Positions 55,291-64,000 of a stretch of DNA of 64,000 nucleotides are shown here, in pieces. Every line of letters starts with the position of its first letter. The stretch's first letter is position 1. Origin of the DNA: Cheilinus undulatus (Eukaryota; Chordata; Actinopteri; Labriformes; Labridae); contig NC_054871.1 in assembly GCF_018320785.1 (NCBI RefSeq), forward strand, positions 18,782,339 to 18,846,338, in the 5' to 3' direction. Under the pieces are notes generated by a model. The model worked only from the letters and a program-made list of their open reading frames with translations, was not told the DNA's origin and ran no database searches. A program made the translations under genes and the position numbers.

Positions 55291-56466
55291 CACCACATAA
55301 GAAACTTTAAACAGTAAATAAACAGCTCAGGAACTTGGATAAAAGTTTAACAGATTTCCTTTTTAGTATCAGTAAATGAGAAAACATCAATTAAACACTT
55401 TAAAAGAGATTGTTCACTTCTGTTTATTTCTTCAACATCTGAGACACAATGAACACGTAGAGGTGATGTGAGCTCATCAGACACACACATAGCAAGGCAT
55501 TTTATCATCTTAGGTCCTCGCACTGAATCCCTGATATCAGCTTTAGGAGCAGGCGCTCGTTCACTCTTAAAAGGCACCTTAGACCGCCAACAGCTGTATC
55601 AAACATTTTTCACAGATACATTTGTTGGCACCAAGGCAAATAAGTAAAATGGACAGAAAGTTTTCAGCAGCAGAAAAAGAAGCTTTACAGGAAACACAAC
55701 AGGCCGCTACATTTCCTCTTTACGATTGCATCAGAATCCATAAAAATAGGTTAAATACATAAAATGGGGCATTTATTTCCTTACAGATTTTTCTAAAATG
55801 TGGCACAGCACAAAGTCTTTCATGATTGCACATTAAAGTACACAGCAAAGAAAACTTTCTTTTTGAAGCTTATAGAGCTTCATTTTCATGAGTTGCACTC
55901 CAGTGTTTTTTTCACAGAGAAAGAAACACAAGAACTTCATCCGTCTGCTCCCTGAAGGTGAGAGTTCAATAAGAGACAGAAATGGCACAAATAAAGGAAA
56001 ATCTCTAGGGCACAGCAGGTCCAACATTGCCTTGCTGACATGTATTTATGATGAAACAAGCTACAGCAGAAGCATCAGTGTCATTGCTGTCACTTTATAT
56101 ATATCTGTATATTTTTGTACTTGTTCCACCATCCTCTTTCCCCACAGTTAGTCTGGTGCTTCTTGCTAAACAGCGCCCTCTGCTGGTGTTAAAGCATTAC
56201 CAGATTTCTGTCTGCGTGAATTCAGTTGGTGTTACTCTCTTCTGCATGGATTTACTTAAATCTGAGCATCTAATGTTGTCATGGTTTATCTGATGCTAAA
56301 AACGTCTTTAAGGCTGATGAACAGCACTTTAAGGTGTGATGAGGTTTGGCATAGCTTCATTTAAACTCATCATAGAATGATTGAAAGGTAAAGAGGTGCA
56401 GGTTTAAATATAGGGAGGAAAGTATAAGAAAAAGGAGAGAAAAGGCTCAGTGTGTATGAAGGCTTA
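55291..56466 (-). other. Probable dpp9 3' UTR and downstream sequence
   Basis: Directly follows the dpp9 stop codon (56469-56467). Minus-strand AATAAA signals lie at about 55772-55777 and 55423-55428, so the 3' UTR may be 0.7-1.05 kb. No protein-coding frame recognised on either strand. Confidence 0.45.
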
Positions 56467-63258
<6,792 letters not shown>

Positions 63259-64000
63259 CTGAATACAAACAAACTGGGTTACATACCAAAATATAAACAC
63301 ATGGCACCTCCCAGAAACTTTTCTGGTAGGCTCTACTTTCTTCTAAAAAAATGTTCTCTACTTTATTTTATGCAAGCTGTGTATTTTAAGTTTAAAGGAG
63401 TTCAGGCAGCAGAGCTTGCTGCAGGAACTGTATTGTAAGTTTTCCCCCTGGTTTTACTTCTTTTGTGTCTCTTTTAACCTTTCAAGGTTTGAGCAGATAA
63501 AACTGTGAGACAAAAAATGTAAAAGATTGCCTGGTGGCTTAGAAATTCTTCCTTCAAGTCTGACACATAAATTGACAGCCATTGGCCTTACGATGTTGTT
63601 TTTATAATCAATTTTACCTTTTTTCAATTATCTGAAAATTGTCCCGAAGTCACTACTAAAATAACAATTGTGTCCATCTATGCTCAGATGGTTGACTGCT
63701 GAAAGAATATAACATTGTGTGATGTTTTGTGGGATCTTTTCTTAAATAATCAAAACTGGTTGACTATTTAAAAACATCGTCAGATCCTCTAAAGCCTAAC
63801 TGAATCTAAATTAAACAAGGGAATTTTGATTAATAGTAGTTTTTAAATGCTTTAAGTGCATTTGGCTACATTATTGTATCAATATGTTAACATGCAAAAT
63901 GTGTTAGAGTGTTGCTTTATCTTTCACTAAGGGACTGATTCATGTAAAAAGAATTGTAATTTGTTGCATAGATTTTTAAGATTGAAATAGGTTATTACTA
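63259..64000 (-). other. dpp9 intron, right edge of window
   Basis: AT-rich sequence upstream of the first visible dpp9 exon. No further exon with splice borders or DPP9-like coding was seen, so the next upstream exon lies beyond the window. Confidence 0.6.

Overview
The window reads as nuclear DNA of a ray-finned (teleost) fish. It is AT-rich, its genes are split by short introns with GT-AG borders, and it carries many Tc1/mariner relics, hAT-like and palindromic MITEs, and tRNA-derived SINEs whose 3' tail (TTGGATAAAAGCATCTGCTA) is typical of fish. There is no bacterial or phage signature. The provided open reading frames are mostly spurious; the real genes had to be assembled exon by exon.

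Three protein genes are recognised with confidence. (1) kank3, minus strand, runs off the left edge. A tiny first coding exon (1717-1753) and a large second exon (1-1353) give the N-terminal ~463 residues with the KN motif and a coiled coil. (2) angptl4, plus strand, 49129-51632, is complete: seven coding exons and 449 residues, with signal peptide, LPL-inhibitory segment, coiled coil and fibrinogen-like domain, plus a TATA/CCAAT promoter and poly(A) signal. (3) dpp9, minus strand, runs off the right edge. Thirteen coding exons between 56467 and 63258 give the C-terminal 560 residues with the complete Ser-Asp-His triad at exactly the distances from the C-terminus known for human DPP9. KANK3 and ANGPTL4 are also neighbours on human 19p13.2, and DPP9 lies on 19p13.3, so the order looks like retained vertebrate linkage.

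The 47 kb between kank3 and angptl4 has no recognised gene. It holds candidate promoters with strong splice donors on the minus strand at 27.3 and 28.8 kb (possible distal first exons of kank3). It also holds a low-confidence plus-strand multi-exon gene of unknown identity (29317-38388), a consensus palindromic oestrogen response element (30579-30593), and a dense set of transposable elements. The most complete is a 1636-bp Tc1-like element at 43570-45205 with TA target duplication, ~215-bp inverted repeats, and a transposase broken only by nonsense codons. It sits next to an older Tc1 relic on the opposite strand (41785-43055). A 244-bp deletion derivative of the same family is at 36987-37230.

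From 51.9 to 56.4 kb the sequence is SINE, MITE and low-complexity material, ending in the probable 3' UTR of dpp9. The dpp9 introns carry their own Tc1 relic, a Tc1-derived MITE and another interspersed repeat. The three genes are not a functional operon: angptl4 is a secreted lipase regulator, kank3 a cortical talin-binding scaffold, and dpp9 a cytosolic post-proline peptidase. They share the window by ancestral linkage.
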